Made by a program: the position numbers and the translations under genes. Below the pieces are notes generated by a model. The model was not told the DNA's origin and searched no databases. It saw nothing but the letters and a program-made list of their open reading frames with translations. From CAYRSS01 sp964426945 (GTDB taxonomy: Bacteria > Planctomycetota > Phycisphaerae > UBA1845), in contig CAYRSS010000024.1 in NCBI GenBank assembly GCA_964426945.1, positions 1-57,520 of the forward strand: a stretch of DNA of 57,520 bases, in the 5' to 3' direction. This document shows positions 24,355-33,338 of this stretch, one piece after another (the stretch's first letter is position 1; each line of letters begins with the position of its first letter).

Positions 24355-25110
24355 ATGGAAAACACCCTCGATCTGTTCGAACGCCGCGTGCTCGGCGTGC
24401 TCATCGAGAAATCGATCGCCCAGCCCTCCTATTACCCCATGACTTCCAACGCCGTCGTGGCCGCCTGCAACCAGAAGAACAACCGCGACCCGGTGATGGA
24501 ACTCGACGAGGAAACGGTCTTCCGCACCCTCTCCGCCCTGCGCCAGAAGGGGATCGTGCGCCAGGTGCTACCCGGCGGCGGCGCGCGGACCGACCGCTAT
24601 CGCCACGAGGCTTTCGAACACTTCGGCTGGGAGCCGCGCGAGCGGGCGATCATGTGCGAACTGCTCCTGCGCGGCGCACAGACCCCCGGCGAGCTGCGCA
24701 CGCGGTGTTCGCGGCTCATGCCCTTTGACTCGCTCGAGTCGGTGTCGATCGTGCTGCAGAACCTGATCGACCGCAATCCGCCGCTGATCCGGCTGCTGCC
24801 GCGCCGGCCGCGCGAGGCCGCCGATCGGTACGACCACACGATGTACCCGCCCGACGAAGTCCGGTCCGAAGGCGACACCGCCGCGCCCGCCGCCGCATCG
24901 CAGGCCGCCGCGGCAGCGCATGCGGGTGTGGCCCACGCCACGCTGCACACCGCCGCATCGCACGCCGGCGCGCCCCACCACAGCGGGGCCCGCGAGTCGG
25001 ATGACACGCGCCTCGAACTCCAGTCGCTGCGCGAAACCGTGGACGAGATGCACCGTACGATGGAAGACCTGGCCTCGCGCCTCGAACGGCTCGAAGGCCT
25101 GATGCGCTGA
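24355..25110 (+). CDS. YceH/DUF480-family protein
   Basis: A 251-aa protein. Residues 1-165 form the double winged-helix DUF480 (YceH) fold: 'RRVLGVLIEKSIAQPSYYPM', 'NAVVAACNQKNNRDPVMELD', 'VFRTLSALRQKGIVRQVLPG', 'ERAIMCELLLRGAQTPGELR'. An Ala/His-rich linker (about 175-215) leads to a short coiled coil (about 220-251, 'LQSLRETVDEMHRTMEDLAS') that probably dimerises it. Function of the family is not established. AAGGA lies upstream of ATG 24355, and TAGGAT at 24295-24300 is a possible -10 box. The next gene starts 24 bp downstream, suggesting an operon. Confidence 0.9.
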   Translation: MENTLDLFERRVLGVLIEKSIAQPSYYPMTSNAVVAACNQKNNRDPVMELDEETVFRTLSALRQKGIVRQVLPGGGARTDRYRHEAFEHFGWEPRERAIMCELLLRGAQTPGELRTRCSRLMPFDSLESVSIVLQNLIDRNPPLIRLLPRRPREAADRYDHTMYPPDEVRSEGDTAAPAAASQAAAAAHAGVAHATLHTAASHAGAPHHSGARESDDTRLELQSLRETVDEMHRTMEDLASRLERLEGLMR

Positions 25111-25133
25111 AGCAGCCGCGAGGATAACGCACG

Positions 25134-25565
25134 GTGGAACACCCTCTCGCATCGCCGTCATCATCCGTTCACGACGCGCCGCGGCCCGCCGACGTCGGCC
25201 TGCGGCTTCAGGTGGGCGTCGGGCTGGCGCTGCTGATGGGTATGACGGCGGGAGCGGGCCTCGCCATCGACGAGCTGCAGCCCATCGACGCGCCGCCCCT
25301 GCGAACCACGATCGACCCGAACGTCGCCGGCTGGTGGGAACTGGCCGCCCTGCCCGGCCTGGGCGAAGTCCGCGCCCGCGCGATCGTCGCCTGGCGCGAG
25401 CGGCAAGCTGACGACCCCGACCCGTCGTTTCGCACGGCGGCAGACCTCGACCTCGTGCACGGCATCGGCCCGGTGACGGTCCAGCGTGTGGCAGCGTTTC
25501 TGCATTTCGATGAGGGTCCGGCCGACCCGCCGCCCCCCGACCACCACAGGCCGGCACCGCGTTGA
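25134..25565 (+). CDS. ComEA-like helix-hairpin-helix membrane protein
   Basis: A 143-aa protein starting at GTG 25134 after AGGA. One transmembrane segment at about 27-45 ('VGLALLMGMTAGAGLAI') precedes a helix-hairpin-helix pair: 'IDPNVAGWWELAALPGLGEVRARAIVAW' region at about 62-90 and 'LDLVHGIGPVTVQRVAAFL' at about 103-121. This is the layout of ComEA-type DNA-binding proteins, but the first block reads WWELAALPG, as in small planctomycete homologues that may not serve DNA uptake. The C-terminus is Pro/His-rich. It lies between YceH and the SAM hydroxide adenosyltransferase on the same strand. Confidence 0.8.
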   Translation: MEHPLASPSSSVHDAPRPADVGLRLQVGVGLALLMGMTAGAGLAIDELQPIDAPPLRTTIDPNVAGWWELAALPGLGEVRARAIVAWRERQADDPDPSFRTAADLDLVHGIGPVTVQRVAAFLHFDEGPADPPPPDHHRPAPR

Positions 25566-25688
25566 CTTCGACCGGAGGCGCGCCGAAGATGCCACGTCGC
25601 ACCCGGCACAGGCCGGCGGGCCGCTGCCTACGCCGCCGCCCGGTCGCGGGGCGGACGGGAGGGTGCGGGCGGTCGCCCGGCCGGGTTC

Positions 25689-26474
25689 ATGGCGATCATC
25701 ACGCTCACCACCGATTTCGGCACCCGCGATCACTACGCGGCGGCGATGCGCGGGGTGCTGCTGAGCCTCGCCCCCAAGTCGCCCATCTGTGACATCACCC
25801 ACGACATCGAGCCGCACAACGTTCTGCACGGGGCGTTCGTGCTGCGCAACGCCTGGCCCTGGTTTCCCGAGGGCACGATCCACGTCGCCGTCGTCGATCC
25901 CGGCGTGGGCAGCGAGCGCCGGCTGCTGCTGGGGCGCTACGAGGGACGCTACATCCTCGCCCCGGACAACGGCCTGATCACGATGCTGCACCGCACGCTG
26001 CGGCTCGAAGAGATGCGGCTGATCGAGAATCGGCGCTATTTCCTCGCTGGGCTGTCCACGACGTTTCACGGACGCGACATTCTGGCCCCCGTCGCCGCTC
26101 ACCTGGCTTCGGGCATCCGCCCGCGCGAGTTCGGCCGCTCGACCGACCACGTCGAGATTCTGCCCATCGCCCACCGCTGCGACTCGGTCGCCCGCAAGAT
26201 CAACGGCCAGGTGGTGTACGTCGATCGCTTCGGCTCGCTCATCACCAACATCCACCAGCGCGACCTGGCGGCCATGCCGATCCGCGAGACGGCCATCGAA
26301 GTGTTTGTAAACGACCAGCGGCTTGGCCCGCTGCGCACGCATTACGCCGAGGTGCCCGCCGGCGAACCGCTGGCCCTGATCGGCAGCACCGAGTATCTCG
26401 AAATCGCCGTCAACCGCGGCCGGGCGGCCGAGCGGTTCGGCTATCCCGCGCCGCTGCAGGTGGAAGTGCGCTGA
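25689..26474 (+). CDS. SAM hydroxide adenosyltransferase (DUF62 family)
   Basis: A 261-aa enzyme of the fluorinase/chlorinase/SAM-hydrolase superfamily. It opens with 'ITLTTDFGTRDHYAAAMRG', then 'DITHDIEPHNVLHGAFVLRN', 'GTIHVAVVDPGVGSERR', 'ILAPDNGLITM', 'TFHGRDILAPVAAHLASG', and in the C-terminal domain 'VVYVDRFGSLITNI' and 'LIGSTEYLEIAVNRGRAAE'. In the hydrolase members an Asp-His-Arg set activates water to cleave SAM to adenosine and methionine, which fits 'FHGRD'. Halogenase loops are not evident. Physiological role in most bacteria is unknown. Convergent with the CPBP protease gene. Confidence 0.9.
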   Translation: MAIITLTTDFGTRDHYAAAMRGVLLSLAPKSPICDITHDIEPHNVLHGAFVLRNAWPWFPEGTIHVAVVDPGVGSERRLLLGRYEGRYILAPDNGLITMLHRTLRLEEMRLIENRRYFLAGLSTTFHGRDILAPVAAHLASGIRPREFGRSTDHVEILPIAHRCDSVARKINGQVVYVDRFGSLITNIHQRDLAAMPIRETAIEVFVNDQRLGPLRTHYAEVPAGEPLALIGSTEYLEIAVNRGRAAERFGYPAPLQVEVR

Positions 26475-26493
26475 GCGGTACCGCCGCGCCGCC

Positions 26494-27420
26494 CTACCCC
26501 ATCGCCTCCTGGTAGCGCATCAGGATCTGCATCCACGCCACCTGCGAGAAATTGAACAGCGCGTGCCCCACGATTGCCGGCACCAGCGAGCGGCGCCAAA
26601 TCGTCACCACGCTGAACAGCACCGACAGGATCGTGATGGGCACCAGCGCGGTGAGCGTCTGCTCGAAGAGGTGAAGCAGCGCGAAGACCAGCGTGGAAAG
26701 CACGACGCCTGCCACCCAGCTTCCCGTCGCGCGGCGCAGGCGGGTCATGACGAAGCCGCGAAAGAACAACTCCTCCCACAGGCCGACGGCGCCCATCACC
26801 GGCAGGTACTGCCACAGCGGAATGCGCGGCAGGAGCTGCTGGAGGTTCTGGGCGTTCTCGTTCATCTGCTCAAACGCGCGGGGAAAGGCCAGACCGAGCA
26901 GCAGCATCGTCGGCACGATCAGCATGTAAGCCACGAGCGGACAGCCCATCCCGACGAGCACGTCCACGCCGGTGCGCCGGGTGCACAGCCCCACCGAAGC
27001 CCATCGCTGCCCGCGCAGCGCGATCATTCCGGCGATGATCACCAGCACATATCCCGTGCGCAAGAGCAGCATTGGCACGAGCAGCCGTTGTGTGAGCGCG
27101 GTCGCGGAATCTTCGCCGTCGAGGGACACGCCCATCAGCATGGCCACCAGCGGGGTGAAGGTGAACTCCAGCGCCAGCAGCGCCGCCGTGGCGATCAGCA
27201 CGTCCGCCGCCGCGGAGGCGCGGGAACTCGCTGAAAGCAGCATGGGATGAAGGGGTTCGAGCCGAAGGGCGGGATCGACGGGCCGCGCCATCGGCACCGA
27301 GAAGCCGGTGGGCGGCGTCGGCGCCGATGGCCGGGCCATCGGCACGGAATCGGAGGGCGCCGGCCCTGACGCCGCCGCAGCCTGCCGCTCCTGCGGATCG
27401 TCGTGGGGCTCGGGCATCAC
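26494..27420 (-). CDS. CPBP-family intramembrane metalloprotease
   Basis: About 308 aa. The first ~75 residues are a Pro/Ala-rich cytoplasmic region; about seven hydrophobic helices follow. The catalytic motif EExxxR is 'LWEELFFRGFVMTRLRR', the second motif is 'TLVFALLHLFEQ' (FxxxH) and the third 'PAIVGHALFNFSQ' (HxxxN/B). This is the CAAX-processing/bacteriocin-immunity (Abi) protease set. Start is GTG 27420 or the adjacent ATG 27417. It begins 19 bp after sucD on the same strand, so it is probably co-transcribed though unrelated in function. Substrate unknown. Confidence 0.88.
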   Translation of the reverse strand: MMPEPHDDPQERQAAAASGPAPSDSVPMARPSAPTPPTGFSVPMARPVDPALRLEPLHPMLLSASSRASAAADVLIATAALLALEFTFTPLVAMLMGVSLDGEDSATALTQRLLVPMLLLRTGYVLVIIAGMIALRGQRWASVGLCTRRTGVDVLVGMGCPLVAYMLIVPTMLLLGLAFPRAFEQMNENAQNLQQLLPRIPLWQYLPVMGAVGLWEELFFRGFVMTRLRRATGSWVAGVVLSTLVFALLHLFEQTLTALVPITILSVLFSVVTIWRRSLVPAIVGHALFNFSQVAWMQILMRYQEAMG

Positions 27421-27439
27421 GCCTGCCGGGGTAGGTGCC

Positions 27440-28327
27440 TTACGAGAGGACTTTCTTCATGGCGGCGCCGATGTCTGCCGGCGAGTCGGCCACGGCAACC
27501 CCCGCGGCGCGGAGCGCGGCGACCTTCGAATCGGCTGTGCCTTCGCCGCCGCTGATGATCGCCCCGGCGTGGCCCATGCGGCGGCCGGGCGGCGCGGTCC
27601 GCCCCGCGATGAAGGCCACCACCGGCTTGCGGATGTTGGCCTTGATGTGCGCCGCGGCGGCCTCTTCGTCGCTGCCGCCGATTTCGCCGATCATGATGAT
27701 CGCGTCGGTCGCCGGGTCTTTCTGGAACAGGTCGAGCAGTTCGATGAAATTCAACCCCTTGACCGGGTCGCCGCCGATGCCCACGCAGGTGGACTGGCTG
27801 ATCCCGAGCGAAGAGCACTGCCACACGGCCTCATACGTCAGCGTGCCGCTGCGCGAGATGATGCCGACGGCCTTCGCGCCCTTCTCCACCGGCTTGTGGA
27901 TGTAGCCGGGCATGATGCCGATCTTGCACTCGCCGGGGGTGATGACGCCGGGGCAGTTGGGCCCCACCAGCCGCACGCCGCGCTCGTCGAGGAACGGGCG
28001 GGCCCGCACCATGTCGAGCGTCGGCACCCCCTCGGTGATGAGCACCACGAGCTTGATGCCCGCGTCGGCCGCCTCCATGGCGGCGTCGGCCGCGCCCGGG
28101 GCGGGAACGAAGATCATCGTCGCATCCGCGCCGGTGGCCGCGACGGCTTCGTGGCAGCTCTCAAACACCGGCAGGCCGTGTTCCGACTTGGTGCCGCCCT
28201 TGCCGGGCGACACGCCGCCGACCATCTTCGTGCCATATTGCAGGCATCCCGCCGTGTGAAATGCGCCGGCCTTGCCGGTGATGCCCTGACAGATGACCTT
28301 CGTATCGCGGTTGACGAGGATGCTCAT
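27440..28327 (-). CDS. sucD: Succinyl-CoA synthetase alpha subunit
   Basis: A 295-aa TCA-cycle enzyme subunit. It starts 'MSILVNRDTKVICQGITGKA', the CoA-binding Rossmann region, continues with 'GTKMVGGVSPGKGG', 'PNCPGVITPGECKIGIMPG', 'GIISRSGTLTYEAV', 'GIGGDPVKG', and ends with the phosphohistidine loop 'RMGHAGAIISGGEGTADSK' (H253). All catalytic elements are present and length is normal. The beta subunit gene sucC, usually immediately upstream, is not in the window. An open frame extends 26 codons upstream but is Gly/Pro/Arg-rich noise. Confidence 0.95.
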   Translation of the reverse strand: MSILVNRDTKVICQGITGKAGAFHTAGCLQYGTKMVGGVSPGKGGTKSEHGLPVFESCHEAVAATGADATMIFVPAPGAADAAMEAADAGIKLVVLITEGVPTLDMVRARPFLDERGVRLVGPNCPGVITPGECKIGIMPGYIHKPVEKGAKAVGIISRSGTLTYEAVWQCSSLGISQSTCVGIGGDPVKGLNFIELLDLFQKDPATDAIIMIGEIGGSDEEAAAAHIKANIRKPVVAFIAGRTAPPGRRMGHAGAIISGGEGTADSKVAALRAAGVAVADSPADIGAAMKKVLS

Positions 28328-28627
28328 GAGTCTGCCGTTGATTCCTGTCTCGACACTGCCCGGCGGTCCCGGCCGTCCGGAGCGACCCGCGCCGTCCAGG
28401 ACCACCGATCCGGATGAAGAGGGGCAGTATCGCGGTTGACCGCGGCGGAGGCAACTGCGACGCGGGCGGCGGCATGTCGGCCGCCGAACAGGCAGGACGT
28501 GGCGCAGGCTTCCAGTACGCTGCGACGGCTTCCAGCACGTGGCACGGGCCCGCGGGACGTGGCACGGGCTTCCAGCCCGTGTGAAACTCGGGCCTGAGGC
28601 CCGCGCGACGCCGGCGACGCCGACAGG
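28328..28627. other. Intergenic region with degenerate palindromic repeats
   Basis: No gene seen in these 300 bp upstream of sucD. They hold three spaced copies of GGCTTCCAG (28507-28515, 28527-28535, 28567-28575). Confidence 0.5.
28563..28581. repeat. CACGGGCT-tcc-AGCCCGTG intergenic palindrome
   Basis: A perfect 8-bp inverted repeat around TCC, the best preserved of three tandem degenerate copies that begin near 28498 (each built on 'cgtggcacgggcttccag'). Palindromes of this kind are interspersed in planctomycete and some other genomes; the family link is from memory. Confidence 0.6.
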
Positions 28628-29290
28628 TCAGGGGGCGGCAGCGGAGCCGGGGTTGACCTCGCGGAGACGCTGGACCGAGGCTGCGAGCCGGTCCACCGCG
28701 TCGGCGATCGGGGTCGAGGGCGGCTGGCCGCCGGGCTGGGGCCCCGCAGCGGATTCCTTCTCCGCCGGGGTGGCCGGGAGTTCGTCGTGGAGCGGGTCCG
28801 CCCCATCGCCGGCGGGTGCCTGGGGCGCGACAGGGGGCGGTAAGGCTGCGGGGGTTATCCAGAGTCCCCGATCATCACAGCCTGGCGCCGGCTCCAGCAC
28901 GCCGGCGTCGGTGGCCTCGCGGCAGATCCGCTCCGCCTGGTTCAGCAGCGCCGACATCATCATGTCGTCGCGGATGGAGACGAACTCCTCGTCGACGAGC
29001 TGCGCCATCGCGCCCACGAGCGGGTGGCGTGCGTCGCGCAGGATGGCGGTCAGTTCGGCCCGATCCGCCTCGCTGTAGCGGCCGGGCAGCGCGACCGTGC
29101 GCGGAAAGCGGCCGGGCGTGGCCAGGCGAGCAATACGGCGAAGCAGCTCCAGTTCGCCGCGGAGGCGGTACAGATCGTCCCGGGTGCGGGCGGTCTCACG
29201 CGCGGCCGATCCGGCGCGCGGCACGCAGTAAACGGCGGGCAACGGCCCGGCGTCGTGAAGCTCACCCAATGAAACGCACTCGTCGGTCAT
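28628..29290 (-). CDS. Hypothetical protein, 220 aa
   Basis: I do not recognise this protein. It starts MTDECVSLGELHDAGPLPAV. Residues about 35-140 are predicted largely helical and charged ('DDLYRLRGELELLRRIARLA', 'YSEADRAELTAILRDARHPL', 'DDMMMSALLNQAERICREA'); 150-190 is a Pro/Ala/Gly-rich linker and the end is a short helix 'ADAVDRLAASVQRLREV'. No signal peptide or membrane segment. The ribosome site is weak. It lies between the M1 aminopeptidase gene and sucD on the same strand. Codon third positions are GC-biased as in neighbours, so it is probably real. Confidence 0.6.
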   Translation of the reverse strand: MTDECVSLGELHDAGPLPAVYCVPRAGSAARETARTRDDLYRLRGELELLRRIARLATPGRFPRTVALPGRYSEADRAELTAILRDARHPLVGAMAQLVDEEFVSIRDDMMMSALLNQAERICREATDAGVLEPAPGCDDRGLWITPAALPPPVAPQAPAGDGADPLHDELPATPAEKESAAGPQPGGQPPSTPIADAVDRLAASVQRLREVNPGSAAAP

Positions 29291-29460
29291 GGTCGCCGGC
29301 GCCCGCGGGGTCGATGGCCGACGGGAGAGAAGCCCGTCGCTGTTCCCATTCGTCGGCTGGCCGGCGGGTCGGCTTCATCAGCGCGGCCAGCGGGGCCACC
29401 CGATGTGTGCGGAACCGACGCGATTATCGGGACATTCTCTCTGGTGCCGGCAAACACCGT

Positions 29461-32061
29461 TCAGCGCTGCTTCTCTGCGGGTGGGTAGAGTTCTTCGATC
29501 CGCTTCTGGAGTTGCTCGATCCGTTCGCCCAGCTTGCGCACCACGCCGCCGTCGTCCTCCGCGCGGGCCGTCCGCAGAGCGTCTTCGGCCTCCAGCCGAT
29601 GGTGTGGCTTGATCGCGCTATCGAGGAAGCGGCGCAGCGCATCGAGCGACGCGCTGTCGGCGAGCGTGGCCAGCCCGCCGATGGCCGCACTGACCGAGCG
29701 ATCCTGCGGGTCACGCAGCCATTCGACGAGACTGCGGCGTACCTCGTCACGGCGATCGCGATGAGCGCGTGCGACAGTTGCCGCTCCTCGAATGGCAACC
29801 GGCCGCGTGCGCTCCGGTTTGCCGTAGGCGCCAAACGTGAGCAGCACGTCGATCGCCTCCGGCGCCTCGCGCGCGGTGAGCGCCTCCAGGGCGGCGATGC
29901 GAATCTGGTCGGTGTAGGACTCCTTGCCGGTGTTCTCGATGAGCAGCGCGGTGGCGTCGAAGGAGAGCACCTCGCCGAGCGCCCGCGTCGCCTCCGCCTC
30001 AACCAGAGAACTGGGGTCGCTCCGCGCAAGGGTGGCCAGCGCTTCGCCGACTTCCGCCGTGTCGTAGCGCCGCAGCGCGTTCACCATCGCCCGTCGCACC
30101 TGGTGAGCCCCCGACACGATGCGATCGGCCAGCAGCGCCAGCAGTGCATCCCGCGCGGCCGGCGTGTTCATCGCACCCAGCGCCTCGGCCGCCTCGACCC
30201 GGACAAACCACGGACCCCCGGTTCGTCGCACGGCTTCAGACAGCGCCGCCACCGCGGCGGGGTCGGTATCTTTCGCCAGCGCCGCCGCAGCCGCGCAGCG
30301 CGACACGGCCGTCGGCCCCGCCTCAAGCTGGGCGATGAGCATCGCCCGCGGCGGCGCGAACTCGATGCGCGACAGCAGCGCGGCGTACGGATCGATGCAC
30401 ACCATGCTCGGCGGCGACGCCGCAGGGAACGCGATCACCTCTCGACGCTCATCAAGCTGGAGTGTTCGAGAGGTTTCGCCCTCCGGCGTACGGATCATCA
30501 CGTGCAGCGGCACGGCGAAGGCCGGCGATGCGGCGCTGATGGTCTGGGTTTGCTCGACCGTCAGCCTGACCAGTCCCTCTACCTCCGACCACTCATAATC
30601 TATCTTCAGATGCGGCACGCCCGGCCGCATGACCCACTGCTCAAAGAACTGAACGAGGCTGCGCCCGCTGACTTTCTCGAAGACGCGCCGGACTTCGTCC
30701 GTCTCCACCAGTGCGTAGCGATGCGTCTCGACATACTTGCGTACGGCGGCCCAGAACAGCTCGTCGCCCAGTTCGGCGCGCAGCATGTGCAGCACCGCCG
30801 CGCCCTTCGAATACACCAGCGAACCCTTGCGCGAGAAGCAGTCCATGGGCCATTCGTACGCGTCGTGCAGCAGCCCCTCCCCTTCTCCAGCCCGATCCGC
30901 GTCGGCGATCGAGGCGAACCGCTTCCAGGCCCGGTAGAGGTACTCCTCGCGACCGCGGATCGCCTCGGTCCACACCGATTCCATGAAGGTCGCGAACCCT
31001 TCGTTAAGCCAGATATGTCGCCAGCCGCGACACGTGATGAGGTCGCCGAACCACTGGTGGGCCAGCTCGTGGGCGATGAGCCCCTCCAGGTGCTGATCGA
31101 GCGCCGCCCGCGGCGTGAGCAGAAGCGTGTCCGCCATCGTCGTGGCTGAGGTATTCTCCATGCCGCCGAAGTAGAACAGCGGGACATTCACCTGCGAGTA
31201 CTTCGCGAAAGGATAGTCCGCCGCGAGCAGGTCGGAAAACAGCCGCATCATCCGTGGCGTCTCTTTGTACGTCAGATCCGCGAGCGGCCCCTGGCCGCGC
31301 GGAGCGAAGTACTCGATCGGTATGTGGCGGAAGTTCGCTTCGACGCGATCGAAGTCGCCGATGACCAGCGAAACGAGATAGCACACGTGCGGCTCGAACT
31401 GGCGATAGTGAAACGTGCGCCGATCCGCGCCGTCCTCCTCCTTCACCTCCATCAGCCGCCCGTTGGAAATGGCGTGATAGCCCCGCGGAATGGTGACGAT
31501 CATCTCGGTCGAGAGCCGATCCACCGGATAATCGAGGCAGGGAAACCAGTAGCGCGAGAACTCCGCCTCGCCCTGCGTGTGAATGATCAGCGGCCGGTCG
31601 GGATACCCCTCGTCGGGCACGGCCCAGACCATGCCGTAGATCGGCTCGACACAGCGGTAATCAATCACGAGCCGCGTGTCCTGCCCGGCTGGCAGCGGCG
31701 ACGCGAAGGCGATGTGAATCTGCCCACCGTCGTGACGCCAGTCGATCGCCGGCCCGTCTGGCGCCGCAACGGCATCAATCCTCAGGTCGACCGCATCCAG
31801 CGTCAGCGTGCGCACATCGGCATGAACCGGGCGCAGCGTGTAGGTCGCGGACCCGGCAAAAGCACGGTCTTCCAGCCGCTCGAAGTCGAGGCGCAGCGTC
31901 AGGTCGGTGAAGTCCACCGGGCAGTCGGGCGGATAGCGCCGCACGTCCGCACCGCTGACCGGGTCGAACACCCGCGGGCCGGCCGCCGCTCGATCGCCAG
32001 CCACCAGGACCGCGGCCACCAGCACGGCGATCACCAGACGCTTCATCACGAACGCAGCCAT
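29461..32061 (-). CDS. Secreted M1-family aminopeptidase with C-terminal HEAT repeats
   Basis: An 866-aa protein. Signal peptide to about residue 27. The M1 N-terminal beta domain is followed by the substrate-binding 'FGGMENTS' (GAMEN variant, about 298-305) and the zinc site H331-E-x-x-H335 with E354 18 residues later ('HELAHQWFGDLI', 'WLNEGFATF'). 'EKVSGRSLVQFFEQWVMRPG' marks the end of the catalytic part. From about 590 onward there are alternating helices of HEAT type ('AAVAALSEAVRRTGGPWFVR', 'AEATRALGEVL', 'IRIAALEALTAREAPEAI') ending in a coiled coil. It removes N-terminal residues from peptides, presumably in the periplasm. ATG 32061 follows GGAG by 6 nt. It lies 35 bp after truB. Confidence 0.92.
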   Translation of the reverse strand: MAAFVMKRLVIAVLVAAVLVAGDRAAAGPRVFDPVSGADVRRYPPDCPVDFTDLTLRLDFERLEDRAFAGSATYTLRPVHADVRTLTLDAVDLRIDAVAAPDGPAIDWRHDGGQIHIAFASPLPAGQDTRLVIDYRCVEPIYGMVWAVPDEGYPDRPLIIHTQGEAEFSRYWFPCLDYPVDRLSTEMIVTIPRGYHAISNGRLMEVKEEDGADRRTFHYRQFEPHVCYLVSLVIGDFDRVEANFRHIPIEYFAPRGQGPLADLTYKETPRMMRLFSDLLAADYPFAKYSQVNVPLFYFGGMENTSATTMADTLLLTPRAALDQHLEGLIAHELAHQWFGDLITCRGWRHIWLNEGFATFMESVWTEAIRGREEYLYRAWKRFASIADADRAGEGEGLLHDAYEWPMDCFSRKGSLVYSKGAAVLHMLRAELGDELFWAAVRKYVETHRYALVETDEVRRVFEKVSGRSLVQFFEQWVMRPGVPHLKIDYEWSEVEGLVRLTVEQTQTISAASPAFAVPLHVMIRTPEGETSRTLQLDERREVIAFPAASPPSMVCIDPYAALLSRIEFAPPRAMLIAQLEAGPTAVSRCAAAAALAKDTDPAAVAALSEAVRRTGGPWFVRVEAAEALGAMNTPAARDALLALLADRIVSGAHQVRRAMVNALRRYDTAEVGEALATLARSDPSSLVEAEATRALGEVLSFDATALLIENTGKESYTDQIRIAALEALTAREAPEAIDVLLTFGAYGKPERTRPVAIRGAATVARAHRDRRDEVRRSLVEWLRDPQDRSVSAAIGGLATLADSASLDALRRFLDSAIKPHHRLEAEDALRTARAEDDGGVVRKLGERIEQLQKRIEELYPPAEKQR

Positions 32062-32096
32062 GACAATCTCCGGGCGCGGCGGTCCGCCGCGCGGGG

Positions 32097-32843
32097 TCAC
32101 CGGGGACGAGAGGGAATCGCGATGGCGTCCGGATCCAGCCGCCGCACGGATTCCTCCAGCGGAATTACATACGCCTCCGGCCCCGGAGCGGCCTCCATCG
32201 CCTCAACCGTCCACGCCTCCGCCAGCGCGAACGGGCCTACGCGCAGCCGAACCAGCCCCGTCAGACAGCCGCCCACCCCCAGCGTCCGGCCCAGGTCGCG
32301 AATGACCGACCGCACATAAGTCCCCCGCCCGCAACACATCGAGAACTCGACGGTCGGCCAGTCGTAGGCGTGGACGAAGAGCCAGTCAATCCGAACGCGC
32401 CGGGCGGCCGGCTCCACCGTCTGGCCGCGGAGCACCCGCCGGTAAGAGGGCACCCCTCCGATCTTGAGGGCGCTGACCGCGGGCGGCACCTGCTCAATGT
32501 CGCCCTCGAAGCCGGCCGCCGCACGCAAGACTTCATCCCGCGTAGGCACCCTGACCACCTCAACCGGCAAGAGGGGGCGATCGCTGTCGAAACTCTCGCT
32601 GGTCACGTCCAGCCGGGCGGTGGCGCGGTACACCTTGGGGTGATCCATGATCCGCTCGACCAGCTTGGTGCCGCGGCCCAGGCAGAGTACGAGCACACCG
32701 GAGGCGCCCGGATCGAGCGTGCCGCTGTGGCCGCTTTTGCGCTGGCCGACGATCCGGCGGACGCGGTACAGCGCCTTGGCCGAGGTCACCCCGACCGGTT
32801 TGTGAAAGTTGATGACGCCTTCCGGCGGGGTAGCGGGTTGCAT
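32097..32843 (-). CDS. truB: tRNA pseudouridine-55 synthase TruB
   Basis: A 248-aa enzyme that makes pseudouridine 55 in the T loop of tRNAs. Visible: 'GVINFHKPVGVTSAKALYRV', then 'KSGHSGTLDPGASGVLVLCL' with catalytic D44, 'YRATARLDVTSESFDSD', 'QVPPAVSALKIGGVPSYRR' and 'CGRGTYVRSVIRDLGRTLG'. The C-terminal PUA-type domain of longer TruB proteins is absent; only a short extension follows the core, as in the shorter family branch. It sits 34 bp after a small lipoprotein gene and just before the M1 peptidase on the same strand. Confidence 0.95.
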   Translation of the reverse strand: MQPATPPEGVINFHKPVGVTSAKALYRVRRIVGQRKSGHSGTLDPGASGVLVLCLGRGTKLVERIMDHPKVYRATARLDVTSESFDSDRPLLPVEVVRVPTRDEVLRAAAGFEGDIEQVPPAVSALKIGGVPSYRRVLRGQTVEPAARRVRIDWLFVHAYDWPTVEFSMCCGRGTYVRSVIRDLGRTLGVGGCLTGLVRLRVGPFALAEAWTVEAMEAAPGPEAYVIPLEESVRRLDPDAIAIPSRPR

Positions 32844-32877
32844 GAAAACTGTGCGGAAGCGCTGAACGAAAGTGCCG

Positions 32878-33231
32878 CTACGGGGCGATCCGGGTCAGCC
32901 GGACCACGATGCCCGCCGATTCCGGCGCTTCCAGCGGGGTCAGGAGCAGGTCGCCGTGACGCTGCTCGAGCCGGTAGGTTCGCTTCGACCCATCCTTCTC
33001 GACGAGCGTCAGGGTGCCCCCCTCCGCCGTGTAGGTTCCCGTGGCGGTGCGCGGAGCGGGGCCCGTGCGGGTCATCGTGAAATAGCCGTCTGCGTCGAGC
33101 GTAAGCACCAGAATCGACCCTGGCGGCGTGGTCGGCCGCGGGTCCATCCGCTCATAGGTGCCCGACAGGGTGGCGCAGCCGCCCGCCAGGACGAGAGCCA
33201 GAGTCCCGAAGATCCGCGTGGCTGGTTTCAC
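32878..33231 (-). CDS. Small lipoprotein, 117 aa
   Basis: Starts at GTG 33231. A lipoprotein signal with lipobox 'LVLAGGC' puts the modified cysteine at residue 19. The mature part is a beta-rich domain: 'GSILVLTLDADGYFTMT', 'TATGTYTAEGGTLTLVEKDG', 'TYRLEQRHGDLLLTP'. The pattern of short strands with 'GTYxxxGxxLxL' resembles lipocalin-like or META-like small domains of unknown ligand. Upstream of truB and likely in the same transcript. Function unknown. Confidence 0.75.
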   Translation of the reverse strand: MKPATRIFGTLALVLAGGCATLSGTYERMDPRPTTPPGSILVLTLDADGYFTMTRTGPAPRTATGTYTAEGGTLTLVEKDGSKRTYRLEQRHGDLLLTPLEAPESAGIVVRLTRIAP

Positions 33232-33338
33232 GGTTGATCTCGCCGATGGCCCGAGGTGCTGGCGTCTGCCCGCACCCGGGATAGAGTATCGCGCTTCGGC
33301 CGCTCTTGTACAGGATCAGCCCCAACCCGGAGGCCCCC

